Assembly (NCBI RefSeq): GCF_000308695.1
Contig: NZ_BAGG01000009.1
Location: 62,001 to 126,000 of the forward strand
Length of the DNA stretch: 64,000 nt
Source of the DNA: Nocardia takedensis NBRC 100417
GTDB taxonomy: Bacteria; Actinomycetota; Actinomycetes; Mycobacteriales; Mycobacteriaceae
Direction of reading: 5' to 3'
Under the pieces are notes generated by a model. The model saw only the letters and a list, made by a program, of their open reading frames with translations, did not search any database and was not told the DNA's origin. The position numbers and the translations under genes are program-made. Position 1 is the first letter of the stretch. Each line of letters begins with the position of its first letter. This document shows positions 46,324 through 55,466 of this stretch, one piece after another.

Positions 46324-47636
46324 GCGCCTCCGAGGTCGCCGTCGTGAGCGATCGGCGCGCGGCGCGGCATCGGAACTCCAGCGCCACCGTGGAGGCCGAA
46401 TTACGGTGGCGGCCCGCCGCTCTGGTGTACATGCTGGCGGTGTGCGCGGCGGCGGCGCTGGTCGCGGCGGTCCTCGCGGGCCGCTGGCAGCCCGTGGTGT
46501 TCGCGGCACCGATGATCGGGGTGCTGGCGACGGCGCCGTGGCAGCGGACCAAGACCAGGATTCAGGTCGACGGCGGCCCCACGCTGCGCTGTTTCGAGAC
46601 CGAGGAAGTGGTGCTCTCGGTGGCGGCGTTCGTCGACTCGGGGCACGCGCTGCTGCGGATGAAGCCGCGCGCCCTCGACGGACTCGGCGTCACCGTCGAG
46701 GCCACCCGCGACTCCGGGGAGACACCGGCGGGCCTGCGTTTGGCGCTCACCGCGGACCGGTGGGGTCGCTACCCGTGCGAGGTGAAGGTGACCGCGCTGA
46801 GCCCGGCCGGGCTGGCCATCGCCACCGCCGTGCTGCCCGCGGGTCAGCTCTACGTCTACCCGATCGCCGACCCGCAGCGGTTGATGCTGCCGCGCACCGA
46901 ACTGCCCGACCGCCTCGGCACCCACCTGACCCGCAAGCACGGACCCGGCGTCGAATACGCCGACATCCGCGCCTACGCGCCGGGCGATCAACTGCGCCTG
47001 GTGAACTGGGCGGTGAGCGCGCGGCGCGGACGGCTCTACGTCACCGAACGGCTGACCAACCGCGCCGCCGACGTGGTCGTGCTGGTCGATGTCTCCCAGC
47101 AGGCGCCGGGACCGGCCACCGACGCGATGGAGCGGTCGGTGCGCGGCGCGGCGCAGGTGGTGCAGTCGACTCTCCAGGCGGGGGACCGGACGGCGGTGGT
47201 GTGCCTGGGCGGCGCGCCCCGCTGGCTGCGCCCCGACATCGGCCGCCGCCAGTTCTACCGGATCGTGGACACCGTGCTCGGCGTCGGTGACGAGCACCTC
47301 GAGACCACCGGCACACTGGCTCCGTACGCGGCGGTGCCGCTGGGCGCGATCGTGATCGCCTTCTCCACCTTGCTCGACACCCAGTTCGCGCTGGCGCTGA
47401 TCGATCTGCGCAAGCGCGGGCACGTGGTGGTCGTGGTGGATGTGCTGCGCGGCACGCCTTTCCGCGAAGGACTCGACGACACCTTGGCGCGCATGTGGCA
47501 GTTGGAGCGCGCGTCGATGTACCGGGACATGGGCACGGTCGGCGTGGACATCGTGGCCTGGCCCGAGGACACCAGACTCGATCAGGTCATGAAACTGGCT
47601 CCCGAGCACCGTCGCACCATGCGGGTGCGCCGATGA
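46320..47636 (+). CDS. DUF58 domain protein (MoxR partner)
   Basis: A 438-residue protein with two N-terminal membrane helices (about 38-75), a beta-rich stretch and the DUF58 core GVEYADIRAYAPGDQLRLVNWAVSARRGRLYVTE. A VWA-like fold begins at DVVVLVDVSQ. DUF58 proteins work with MoxR ATPases. It overlaps moxR and the next gene at both ends by ATGA. Confidence 0.88.
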   Translation: MSASEVAVVSDRRAARHRNSSATVEAELRWRPAALVYMLAVCAAAALVAAVLAGRWQPVVFAAPMIGVLATAPWQRTKTRIQVDGGPTLRCFETEEVVLSVAAFVDSGHALLRMKPRALDGLGVTVEATRDSGETPAGLRLALTADRWGRYPCEVKVTALSPAGLAIATAVLPAGQLYVYPIADPQRLMLPRTELPDRLGTHLTRKHGPGVEYADIRAYAPGDQLRLVNWAVSARRGRLYVTERLTNRAADVVVLVDVSQQAPGPATDAMERSVRGAAQVVQSTLQAGDRTAVVCLGGAPRWLRPDIGRRQFYRIVDTVLGVGDEHLETTGTLAPYAAVPLGAIVIAFSTLLDTQFALALIDLRKRGHVVVVVDVLRGTPFREGLDDTLARMWQLERASMYRDMGTVGVDIVAWPEDTRLDQVMKLAPEHRRTMRVRR

Positions 47637-48079
47637 CCCGATTCCTCGCCGTTCTGTCGGGCGCGCTGCTGGTGCTCGCGGTCACGCTCATGCAGCCCTT
47701 CGCGGCCGTGCCCGCGCTGATCCTGGTGGTGGCGGGGTGGTGGCTGCGCCCGTTCGCGGTGGCCGCGGTCCTGGCCGCGCTGGCCGTGCTGGTGCTGGCC
47801 GACACCGGCGTGATCGCCTCGGCCTCGGTCGGACTGGTCGCCACCGCCTACCTGTTGAACATCGCGACGGTGTCCGCGCCGGTCGGCGTCGTGCCGACCA
47901 CCATTCCGTCGGTGGTGGGCGCGGTGGTGTTCGTGGGCTGCGCGGTCGCGGCGGCGCTGCTGCCGGTGCGGATCGCCTGGGCCCCGCTGGTCGCGCCCGC
48001 CGTGGTGTTGGTGCTCTACGGCCTGCTGGTGCACGGTCTTTCGGTGCGCTGGCGCGGCGAGCACGCCGTCCGGGAGTGA
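47633..48079 (+). CDS. Small polytopic membrane protein
   Basis: A 148-residue, strongly hydrophobic protein with four or five membrane helices and almost no soluble part. No family is recognised. It is last in the DUF4129-MoxR-DUF58 operon, overlapping DUF58, so it is probably a membrane partner of that system. Confidence 0.7.
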   Translation: MTRFLAVLSGALLVLAVTLMQPFAAVPALILVVAGWWLRPFAVAAVLAALAVLVLADTGVIASASVGLVATAYLLNIATVSAPVGVVPTTIPSVVGAVVFVGCAVAAALLPVRIAWAPLVAPAVVLVLYGLLVHGLSVRWRGEHAVRE

Positions 48080-48086
48080 CGCGCGA

Positions 48087-48114
48087 CGGCCCGCCGCGCG
48101 TACGCGACGGGCCG
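48087..48114 (+). terminator. Hairpin between convergent operons
   Basis: CGGCCCG (48087-48093) and CGGGCCG (48108-48114) pair around a loop that holds CGCG-TA-CGCG. It lies between the MoxR operon and chsH3. Confidence 0.5.
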
Positions 48115-48128
48115 ATCGGGTGGACCGC

Positions 48129-48989
48129 TCAGCTCAGGCTCAACACCACGTCCGCGAGGACGGGCGCGTCCTCGCGTTCGACCACGGTCGCGGTGAGGAC
48201 GAGTTCGCCCTCGCCGCGCCAGATCCGGGTGCGGATGGTCTCACCGGGGTACAGCACGCCGGCGAAACGCGCGCGGAATCCGGTGATGCGCGCGGCCTCG
48301 GAGTCCAGCGCGGTGTCGGTCGCGGTCTTGCAGACGATGCCGTAGGTGCACAGTCCGTGCAGGATCGGATTCGGGAATCCCGCCGCGCGGGCGAACTCCG
48401 GGTCCGAATGCAGCGGGTTGCGGTCGCCCAGCATCCGGTACAGCAGCGCCTGCTGCGGCAATGTCGGGGTGCTGACGTCGAAATCGGGTGCGCGGTCGGG
48501 CAGTTCGGTCTTGCTGCTCGGTCCGCGTTCGCCGCCGAATCCACCCTCGCCCTTGGCGAAGATGGACGAGCGCGCGGTCCACAGCGGTTCGCCGTCGGAG
48601 CCGACGGCGGTGTGCTCCTGGACGACCACCGCCGCCGAACCCTTGTCCCACACCTCGGCGATGCGGCGGCCCAGAGTCGCCTTGCCCGCGGCCGGGATGG
48701 GCCGGTGCAGGCGGATCTCCTGGTATCCGTGCACCACTTTCGCCAGGTCGATGTCGATCCCGGGGAAGCTCACCTTGGGCGGTTCGGTCTCGTGCAGGGT
48801 CGGGGCGACGGCGGCGAAACTGGGCAGGACCTGCGGGGCGCGGTCGTCGAGGTAGCGCAGTTCGGCCGGGTCGGTCCAGCGCGCGCCCGCGCCGAGGCCG
48901 AGGTGGTAGAGCTGCACATCCGAAGGGGTCCAGGCGAATTCGCGGCTGGGGAGCTCCGCGCCGAGCGCGATCTTCGGGTCAATGGGCAT
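48129..48989 (-). CDS. chsH3: ChsH3, steroid enoyl-CoA hydratase (Rv3538-like)
   Basis: A 286-residue double hot-dog MaoC-type hydratase. The C-terminal half holds the hydratase-2 motif GDRNPLHSDPEFARAAGFPNPILHGLCTYG with the catalytic Asp/His. Rv3538 hydrates an early cholesterol side-chain enoyl-CoA. It starts 30 bp after kstD on the same strand and shares its KstR-controlled promoter. Confidence 0.9.
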   Translation of the reverse strand: MPIDPKIALGAELPSREFAWTPSDVQLYHLGLGAGARWTDPAELRYLDDRAPQVLPSFAAVAPTLHETEPPKVSFPGIDIDLAKVVHGYQEIRLHRPIPAAGKATLGRRIAEVWDKGSAAVVVQEHTAVGSDGEPLWTARSSIFAKGEGGFGGERGPSSKTELPDRAPDFDVSTPTLPQQALLYRMLGDRNPLHSDPEFARAAGFPNPILHGLCTYGIVCKTATDTALDSEAARITGFRARFAGVLYPGETIRTRIWRGEGELVLTATVVEREDAPVLADVVLSLS

Positions 48990-49019
48990 GGTTACCCCTT
49001 CGGGGACGGGTCAGGACGG

Positions 49020-50720
49020 TCACGCGTGTGCCTCCGCGGAGGGCGTGCCGGACTTCTTGCGGTCGACGATATCGAGCACGGCCAGGTAGCCGAAGGTGAT
49101 CGCGGGACCGATGGTCGCGCCGGGGCCCGCGTAGGTGTGGCCCATCACCGGGGTGCTGGAGTTGCCCGAGGCGTAGAGGCCGTCGATGGCCGAACCGTCC
49201 TCGCGCAGTACGCGTCCGGCGGTGTCGGCGACCAGGCCGCCCTTGGTGCCCAGGTCGCCGGGCACGATCTTGGCCGCGTAGAACGGCCCCTGCACCAGTC
49301 CGGCCAGGCACGGGTTCGGCTTGACGGTCGGATCGCCGTAGTAGCGGTCGTAGTGGCTGTCGCCGCGGCCGAAGTCCTCGTCCTTGCCGGTCTCGGCGAA
49401 GGTGTTGAACCGGGCGACGGTCGCGCCGAGGTTCTCGGCGGGCACGCCGATCGCGGCGGCCAACGCCTCGAGGCTGTCGGCCTTGACGATGTTGTCGTTC
49501 TCCATCCACCGCGACGGGAACTTCAGGCCCGGTTGCAGGCCCGCGAAGATGTAGCGGTTGCGGTAGCGCTGGTCGAAGACCAGCCAGGCGGGGATGTTCT
49601 CGCCCGGACCGGGGCCCTGCCCGTTCTCGCCGCCGTACATGGTGTGCACGGCCTCGACGTAGGGCGCGGATTCGTTGCCGAAGCGCTTGCCCTCGGCGTT
49701 GACCATCACGCAGCCGGGCAGGTTGCGCTCGGCCAGCGCGAACCACGGTCGCCCGTTCTTGAAGATCGTCGGACCCCACCAGGCGTCCTCCATGAAGCCG
49801 ACCGCCGCGCCCGCCTCCATGCCCGCCAGGATGCCGTCGCCGGTGTTGGCGGCCGCGCCGGTGGTCCATTCGGTGGTGATGGGCTGACGCTGGTATTTGG
49901 TGCGCATCTCGGCGTTGTGCTCGAATCCGCCGGTCCCCAGGACGACGCCGTAGCGCGCGGTGAAGCGCACCGGTTGCCCGTCCTGTTCGGCCTCGACGCC
50001 GGTGACCCGGCCGTCCTCGACGATCAGTTTCGTCAGCGGGGTGTTGAGCAGCAGCGGGACGTCCGCGTCGAGCAGGCCCTTGCGCATCGCGGCGATGATG
50101 GCCTGACCCATGACCATCAGGTGTTTGTTGGTCCATTTGGCCCAATAGGTCCGCGCGCCGACCCGCATCGCGCGCAACATGCCCTTGGGGTGGCGGCGGA
50201 TCAGGTTCAAGCGCACGAAATCGGCCTGCATGACCGCGACGTTGAGCGGGGCCTTGGCGTAAGGCGGTTCCAACTCGAAGCGCGTCTCGCCCAGGACCTT
50301 GGCGTTGAACGGCGTCGGTTCGCAGGAACGGCCCTGGCCCAGACCGCCGGGGGCCTCCGGGTAGTAGTCGGAGTAGCCGGGCACCCAGCGCATCTTCAGC
50401 GGGGTGTGATCGAGAACGAAATCGAAGGCTTCGGCGCCGCGATCGATGTAGGTGTCGATCCGCTCGGCGGGGACCGCGTCGCCCACGATGCTGTGCAGGT
50501 AGGTGCGGGCGACCTCGCGGTCGTCGGTCCTGCCCGAAGCCTTCAGGGCCTTGTTGCCGGGGATCCACACACCTCCGCCCGAGCGCGCCGTGGAGCCGCC
50601 GTAGTGCGCGGCCTTCTCGATGATCACGGCGCTGAGCCCGTGGTGCGCGGCGGTGAGCGCTGCGGTCATGCCTGCGGCCCCGCTGCCGACCACCACCACG
50701 TCGTATTCCCGATCAGTCAT
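49020..50720 (-). CDS. kstD: KstD, 3-ketosteroid delta-1-dehydrogenase
   Basis: A 566-residue FAD enzyme introducing the C1-C2 double bond in ring A. The Rossmann motif VVVGSGAAGMTAA is at residues 9-21. The catalytic tyrosine region SDYYPEAPGG (Tyr119/120), the SAPYVEAV segment and GHTYAGPGATIGPA near the C-terminus correspond to the four active-site elements known in rhodococcal KstD1. The ATG at 50720 lies 1 bp from a KstR box with no room for a ribosome binding site, so the transcript may be leaderless or the start slightly further in. Confidence 0.95.
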   Translation of the reverse strand: MTDREYDVVVVGSGAAGMTAALTAAHHGLSAVIIEKAAHYGGSTARSGGGVWIPGNKALKASGRTDDREVARTYLHSIVGDAVPAERIDTYIDRGAEAFDFVLDHTPLKMRWVPGYSDYYPEAPGGLGQGRSCEPTPFNAKVLGETRFELEPPYAKAPLNVAVMQADFVRLNLIRRHPKGMLRAMRVGARTYWAKWTNKHLMVMGQAIIAAMRKGLLDADVPLLLNTPLTKLIVEDGRVTGVEAEQDGQPVRFTARYGVVLGTGGFEHNAEMRTKYQRQPITTEWTTGAAANTGDGILAGMEAGAAVGFMEDAWWGPTIFKNGRPWFALAERNLPGCVMVNAEGKRFGNESAPYVEAVHTMYGGENGQGPGPGENIPAWLVFDQRYRNRYIFAGLQPGLKFPSRWMENDNIVKADSLEALAAAIGVPAENLGATVARFNTFAETGKDEDFGRGDSHYDRYYGDPTVKPNPCLAGLVQGPFYAAKIVPGDLGTKGGLVADTAGRVLREDGSAIDGLYASGNSSTPVMGHTYAGPGATIGPAITFGYLAVLDIVDRKKSGTPSAEAHA

Positions 50721-50721
50721 G

Positions 50722-50735
50722 TAGAACACGTTATA
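50722..50735 (+). promoter_or_regulatory. KstR operator between kstD and the hsaEGF operon
   Basis: TAGAACACGTTATA matches TnnAACnnGTTnnA at every fixed position. It lies 1 bp from the kstD start and 99 bp from the divergent flavoprotein start. Confidence 0.9.
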
Positions 50736-50834
50736 GAATGATGGCGCTGTTGGTCTATGTTGAGAGGCAGAAGACTTGCTCGACACCCCAGTAGTCGAGG
50801 AAACTCGTTTCAGTTTCGGACCGGAGTGAAGTGT

Positions 50835-52460
50835 ATGGCCCTCGAATGGGACCTGACCGCGGATGTGGTCGTCGTCGGATACGGCGCGGCGGGGGCGTCG
50901 GCCGCGCTGGAAGCCACCGCCTCGGGCGCGCAGGTGCTGGTCCTGGAGCGATTCACCGGCGGCGGCACCTCCGCGCTGTCCGGCGGGATCATCTACGCGG
51001 GCGGCGGCACCTGGGTGCAGAAAGCCGCGGGCGTCGCCGACACCCCCGAGCAGATGCTGGCCTACCTGCGCCGCGAGGTCGGTGACGCGGTCCGCCCCGA
51101 AACCCTCGAACGCTTCGTCGACCGCAGCCCCGAACTCATCGACTGGCTCACCGGACACGGCGTGCCCTTCGAAGCGTCGCTGTGCCCCTACAAGACCTCC
51201 TACCCCAACGACAGCTACTACCTGTACCACTCGGGCAGCGAGGTCTCCGGCTACGGACGCGAAGTCGCCGAACCGTTCCAGCGCGGTCACCGCGTCAAGG
51301 GGCGCGGCACCTCCGGCAAGAAACTCACCGGCCCCCTGTCGGCCTCGGCCGCCGCGCACGGCGTGCGCGTGGAAACCCTCACCCGCGTCACCGGACTCGT
51401 CACCGACGACAACGGCGCGGTCATCGGCCTGGAATGCCTGTCGCTGCGCGACGCCCCCGGACGCGTGCGCGACCGCTTCGCCCGCATGGCGAAGATCGCC
51501 GCCAAACCCGGCATCTACTACCCGCCGCTGCGCCGGGCGCTACAGAAACGGCTCGACGCGCTGGAGCGCCGCTACGGCCGCACCCTGCGGGTCTTCGCCC
51601 GTCGCGGCGTCGTCCTCACCGCGGGCGGTTTCATCGCCAACCGCGACATGGTGCGCGAATACGGTCCGCAATACCGCGACGGACTGCCGCTGTCCTCCCC
51701 GGGCGACGACGGCAGCGGCATCAGGATGGCCGAGAGCGTCGGCGCGGTCACCGACCACATGGGCAACATCTCGGCCTGGCGGTTCCTGCTGCCGCCGAGC
51801 TCCTTCACCGGATGTGTCCTGGTCGACGCGCAGGGGCAGCGCGTCATCGATGAGACCCGCTACGGCGCGGCGGTCGGCCACGCGCTGGTCAACCACCACG
51901 GCGGCAAAGGCTGGGTCCTCGCCGACGCGCGCCTGATGAAAACCGCGCTCTCGCAGATCCACAAGCAGGGCGCGTGGTTCCAGCGCGGCCAGTTCGAGGC
52001 CATGCGGCGCACCGCCGTGCGCGGTCGCACCCTCGAGGAAGTCGCTGCCAAGGCGGGCGTCGACCCGGCCGGACTGCGCGCCACCGTCGAAGCCCACAAC
52101 ACCGCCATCGAGACCGGCGCCCCCGACCCGGTCGGCAAGCCCGCCGAATTCACCGAACCGGTCCGCGACGCCCCGTTCTGGCTGTTGGATGTGAGCATCA
52201 GACCCAGCGTCATCAACCCCTGCCCGATGCTCACCCTCGGCGGCGTCGTCGTGGACGAGCAGACCGGCGCGGTCGTCGACGAGCGCGGCGCGGCCATCCC
52301 CGGCCTGTTCGCCGCGGGCCGCACCGCCGTCGGGATCTGCTCCAACTCCTACGTCAGTGGCCTGTCGCTGTCGGACGCCGTCTTCTCCGGACGACGCGCG
52401 GGACTCAACGCCGCCGCCGAAGCGGGCCGAACCACCACCGCGCTCACCGACGCGCGATAA
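50835..52460 (+). CDS. KstD-like FAD-dependent oxidoreductase
   Basis: A 541-residue flavoprotein of the fumarate reductase/KstD superfamily. FAD-binding VVVGYGAAGASAALEA and GGGTSALSGGIIYAGGGT are clear. It lacks the GHTYAGPGATIG element of true KstD and has SNSYVSGLSLSDAVFSGRRAG instead, so it probably acts on another steroid intermediate. It heads the hsaE-hsaG-hsaF operon (22 bp to hsaE) and faces kstD over a KstR box. I cannot name its substrate. Confidence 0.85.
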   Translation: MALEWDLTADVVVVGYGAAGASAALEATASGAQVLVLERFTGGGTSALSGGIIYAGGGTWVQKAAGVADTPEQMLAYLRREVGDAVRPETLERFVDRSPELIDWLTGHGVPFEASLCPYKTSYPNDSYYLYHSGSEVSGYGREVAEPFQRGHRVKGRGTSGKKLTGPLSASAAAHGVRVETLTRVTGLVTDDNGAVIGLECLSLRDAPGRVRDRFARMAKIAAKPGIYYPPLRRALQKRLDALERRYGRTLRVFARRGVVLTAGGFIANRDMVREYGPQYRDGLPLSSPGDDGSGIRMAESVGAVTDHMGNISAWRFLLPPSSFTGCVLVDAQGQRVIDETRYGAAVGHALVNHHGGKGWVLADARLMKTALSQIHKQGAWFQRGQFEAMRRTAVRGRTLEEVAAKAGVDPAGLRATVEAHNTAIETGAPDPVGKPAEFTEPVRDAPFWLLDVSIRPSVINPCPMLTLGGVVVDEQTGAVVDERGAAIPGLFAAGRTAVGICSNSYVSGLSLSDAVFSGRRAGLNAAAEAGRTTTALTDAR

Positions 52461-52482
52461 CCCAGCGGAAGGAATCCCCAGC

Positions 52483-53268
52483 GTGCTGTCCGATGCGGTA
52501 CGAACCGAACTCGCCGACGAACTCGCCCGCGCCGAACTCGACCGGGTCGCCGTCGACAAACTGGTCGACCGACACCCCGACATCGACGTGGTCGACGCCT
52601 ACGAGATCCAACTCCTCAACATCCGCCGCCGGATCGCCGACGGCGCCACCGTCATCGGGCACAAGGTCGGCCTGTCGTCCAAGGCGATGCAGCAGATGAT
52701 GGGCGTCGACGAACCCGACTACGGTCACCTGCTCGGCGACATGGAGGTCTTCGAGGAAGTCCCCGTCGACACCTCCCGCTACCTGCTGCCCCGCGTGGAA
52801 GTCGAGGTCGGATTCGTCCTCGGCGCCGACCTGCCCGGAGCGGACTGCACCGAAGCCGACGTGCTCGCCGCCACCGTCGCCTACGCGCCCGCCATCGAAC
52901 TGATCGACTCCAGGATCAAGGACTGGAACATCGGTCTGTGCGACACCATCTCCGACAACGCCTCCTCCGCGGGGTGGGTGCTCGGCCGCGAACGCGTCGC
53001 ACCCGCCGACATCGACATCAAGGGCATCGACGCCGTCCTGACCCGCAACGGCGAAGTCGTCGCCGAAGGGCGCAGCGACGCCGTCCTCGGCGACCCCGTC
53101 ATCGCGGTGGCCTGGCTGGCCCGCAAGGTCGCTTCCTTCGGTGTGCGGTTGAAAGCGGGCGACATCGTGCTGCCCGGATCCTGCACCCGCGCCATCGACG
53201 CCCGACCGGGCGACAACTTCCACGCCGAGTTCGCCGGACTCGGTTCCGTCCGTCTGCAATTCACCTGA
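52483..53268 (+). CDS. hsaE: HsaE, 2-hydroxypentadienoate-type hydratase
   Basis: A 261-residue hydratase of the fumarylacetoacetase-like family. Metal-binding acids lie in [12 protein letters not shown] and the middle motif [32 protein letters not shown] is typical. It hydrates 2-hydroxyhexa-2,4-dienoate released from rings A/B. GTG 52483 has GGAAGGAA upstream. Confidence 0.93.
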   Translation: MLSDAVRTELADELARAELDRVAVDKLVDRHPDIDVVDAYEIQLLNIRRRIADGATVIGHKVGLSSKAMQQMMGVDEPDYGHLLGDMEVFEEVPVDTSRYLLPRVEVEVGFVLGADLPGADCTEADVLAATVAYAPAIELIDSRIKDWNIGLCDTISDNASSAGWVLGRERVAPADIDIKGIDAVLTRNGEVVAEGRSDAVLGDPVIAVAWLARKVASFGVRLKAGDIVLPGSCTRAIDARPGDNFHAEFAGLGSVRLQFT

Positions 53269-53297
53269 GCTCCAGCCATCCTCGAGGAGGCCCCACC

Positions 53298-54206
53298 GTG
53301 TCCAACGGGACCGTCACCGCCGCGATCGTCGGATCCGGCAACATCAGCACCGATCTGCTCTACAAACTGCTGCGCTCGGAAACCATCACGCCGCGCTGGA
53401 TGATCGGCATCGATCCCCAGAGCGAAGGCTTGCGCCGCGCCCGCGACCTCGGACTGGAGACCTCGCACGAAGGCGTCGACTGGCTGCTCGCCCAGCCCGA
53501 ACTGCCCGACCTGATCTTCGAGGCCACCTCCGCCTACGTCCACCGGGCCGCCGCACCCCGATACGCCGAGAAGGGCATCCGCTCGGTCGACCTCACCCCC
53601 GCCGCCGTCGGGCCCGCCGTCGTGCCGCCGGTCAACCTCGGCGACAACATCGACGCCGAGAACGTCAACATGATCACCTGCGGCGGACAGGCCACCATCC
53701 CGATCGTCGCCGCCGTCTCCCGCGTCGTGCCCGTCCCCTACGCCGAGATCGTCGCCTCGGTCGCCTCGGTGTCGGCCGGACCCGGAACCCGCGCCAACAT
53801 CGACGAATTCACCAAGACCACCTCGCGCGGCGTGGAAACCATCGGCGGCGCCGAACGCGGCAAGGCGATCATCATCCTCAACCCCGCCGACCCGCCGATG
53901 ATCATGCGCGACACCATCTTCTGCGCCATCCCCGAGGACGCCGACACCGACGCCATCGCCGAATCCGTGCACCGCATGGTCGCCGACATCCAGCAGTACG
54001 TGCCCGGCTACCGACTGCTCAACGACCCGCAGTTCGACCCGCCCTCGGTCATCTCCGGCGGCATGGCGAAGGTCTCGGTCTTCGTCGAGGTCGAAGGCGC
54101 GGGCGACTTCCTGCCGCCCTACGCGGGCAACCTCGACATCATGACCGCCGCCGCCACCAGGGTCGGCGAAGTCATGGCACAGCACATCGTCACCGCCCGG
54201 GTGTGA
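53298..54206 (+). CDS. hsaG: HsaG, acylating propionaldehyde/acetaldehyde dehydrogenase
   Basis: A 302-residue CoA-acylating aldehyde dehydrogenase. NAD-binding [16 protein letters not shown] and the catalytic Cys in [14 protein letters not shown] are present. It forms a channelling complex with the aldolase HsaF and yields propionyl-CoA. GTG 53298 follows GAGGAGG. It is followed 11 bp later by hsaF. Confidence 0.95.
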   Translation: MSNGTVTAAIVGSGNISTDLLYKLLRSETITPRWMIGIDPQSEGLRRARDLGLETSHEGVDWLLAQPELPDLIFEATSAYVHRAAAPRYAEKGIRSVDLTPAAVGPAVVPPVNLGDNIDAENVNMITCGGQATIPIVAAVSRVVPVPYAEIVASVASVSAGPGTRANIDEFTKTTSRGVETIGGAERGKAIIILNPADPPMIMRDTIFCAIPEDADTDAIAESVHRMVADIQQYVPGYRLLNDPQFDPPSVISGGMAKVSVFVEVEGAGDFLPPYAGNLDIMTAAATRVGEVMAQHIVTARV

Positions 54207-54217
54207 GGAGCGCCGAC

Positions 54218-55246
54218 ATGACCATCAGCACCGAATTCGACATCCGCGTCACCGACACCTCGCTGCGCGACGGATCCCACCACAAGCGCCACCAGTTCAC
54301 CGGCGAGGACGTGCGCGATATCGTCGCCGCCCTCGACAACGCGGGCGTCCCCGTCATCGAGGTCACCCACGGCGACGGACTCGGCGGGTCCTCGTTCAAC
54401 TACGGGTTCTCCAAGACCCCCGAACAGGAACTGGTCAAGATCGCGGCCGAGACCGCGAAACAGGCCAAGATCGCCGTACTCATGCTGCCCGGCGTCGGCG
54501 TCAAGGAAGACATCAAGATCTCCCAGGACAACGGCGCCTCGATCTGCCGCATCGCCACCCACTGCACCGAAGCCGACGTCTCCATCCAGCACTTCGGCCT
54601 CGCCCGCGAACTCGGGTTGGAAACCGTCGGCTTCCTGATGATGTCGCACACCCAACCGCCCGAAGCCCTCGCCAAGCAGGCCCGCATCATGGCCGACGCG
54701 GGCTGCCAGTGCGTCTACGTGGTCGACTCCGCGGGCGCGCTGGTCCTCGACGAGGTCTCCGACCGGGTTGCCGCCCTTGTGGCCGAACTCGGCGAAGACG
54801 CCCAGGTCGGCTTCCACGGCCACGAGAACCTCGACCTCGCCGTCGCCAACTCCGTCTACGCCGTGCGCGCGGGCGCCAAGCAGATCGACGGCAGCGCACG
54901 ACGTTTCGGAGCGGGCGCGGGCAACACCCCCGTCGAAGCCTTCGTCGGCGTCTGCGACAAGATCGGCGTCAAGACCGGCATCGACTTCTTCGCCATCGCC
55001 GACGCCGCCGAAGACGTCGTGCGCCCCGTCATGCCCCAGGAATGCCTGCTGGACCGCCAAGCCCTCATGATGGGCTACGCGGGCGTCTACTCCAGCTTCC
55101 TCAAGCACGCCGAACGCCAAGCCGAACGCTACAACGTCTCCGCCGCCGAAATGCTCGTCCGCGCGGGCCGCCGCAAACTCGTCGGCGGCCAAGAAGACCA
55201 GCTCATCGACATCGCCCTCGAACTCCAACGAGAACAATCCGCCTGA
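54218..55246 (+). CDS. hsaF: HsaF, 4-hydroxy-2-oxoacid aldolase
   Basis: A 342-residue DRE-TIM metallolyase. [15 protein letters not shown] holds the catalytic His and metal Asp, and [15 protein letters not shown] holds two metal His. It cleaves 4-hydroxy-2-oxohexanoate to pyruvate and propanal. ATG 54218 follows GAGGAG. It ends the operon and is followed by a terminator. Confidence 0.95.
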   Translation: MTISTEFDIRVTDTSLRDGSHHKRHQFTGEDVRDIVAALDNAGVPVIEVTHGDGLGGSSFNYGFSKTPEQELVKIAAETAKQAKIAVLMLPGVGVKEDIKISQDNGASICRIATHCTEADVSIQHFGLARELGLETVGFLMMSHTQPPEALAKQARIMADAGCQCVYVVDSAGALVLDEVSDRVAALVAELGEDAQVGFHGHENLDLAVANSVYAVRAGAKQIDGSARRFGAGAGNTPVEAFVGVCDKIGVKTGIDFFAIADAAEDVVRPVMPQECLLDRQALMMGYAGVYSSFLKHAERQAERYNVSAAEMLVRAGRRKLVGGQEDQLIDIALELQREQSA

Positions 55247-55248
55247 CC

Positions 55249-55274
55249 GAAGGGCCGCGCTCGCGCGGCCCTTC
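55249..55274 (+). terminator. Terminator of the hsaEGF operon
   Basis: GAAGGGCCGCG (55249-55259) pairs perfectly with 55264-55274 around a CTCG tetraloop, starting 3 bp after hsaF. The sequence after it is C-rich rather than T-rich. Confidence 0.7.
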
Positions 55275-55285
55275 CCCGTCCCGGC

Positions 55286-55381
55286 TCAGTCGGCCGTCGG
55301 CTTGTCGGCGTGCCCGACCAAGCGGTCCCGCCCCATCTCGACCACCGCACAGGTCTCGAGCAGCATCTTCCTGGCCGTCAT
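55286..55381 (-). CDS. Possible 31-residue peptide
   Basis: An ATG with AGGAC upstream opens a 31-codon frame encoding a well-mixed, non-low-complexity peptide (MTARKMLLETC... ending DKPTAD). It lies opposite the terminator of hsaF and could be a small protein or the tail of a decayed gene. No homologue is recognised. Confidence 0.25.
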   Translation of the reverse strand: MTARKMLLETCAVVEMGRDRLVGHADKPTAD

Positions 55382-55466
55382 CAGGAATTGTCCTGGTATC
55401 GGTCGCGGTGGGGCGGGGGATGCGGTATTCCGTAGCTGTGAGGACGAACTGTGGGGGTGGTGAGGG

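Noticed and set aside
48120..50741. An 873-codon plus-strand frame opposite chsH3 and kstD
   Set aside because: Both minus-strand genes match known steroid enzymes over full length; the plus frame is a shadow rich in Arg/Gly/Val.
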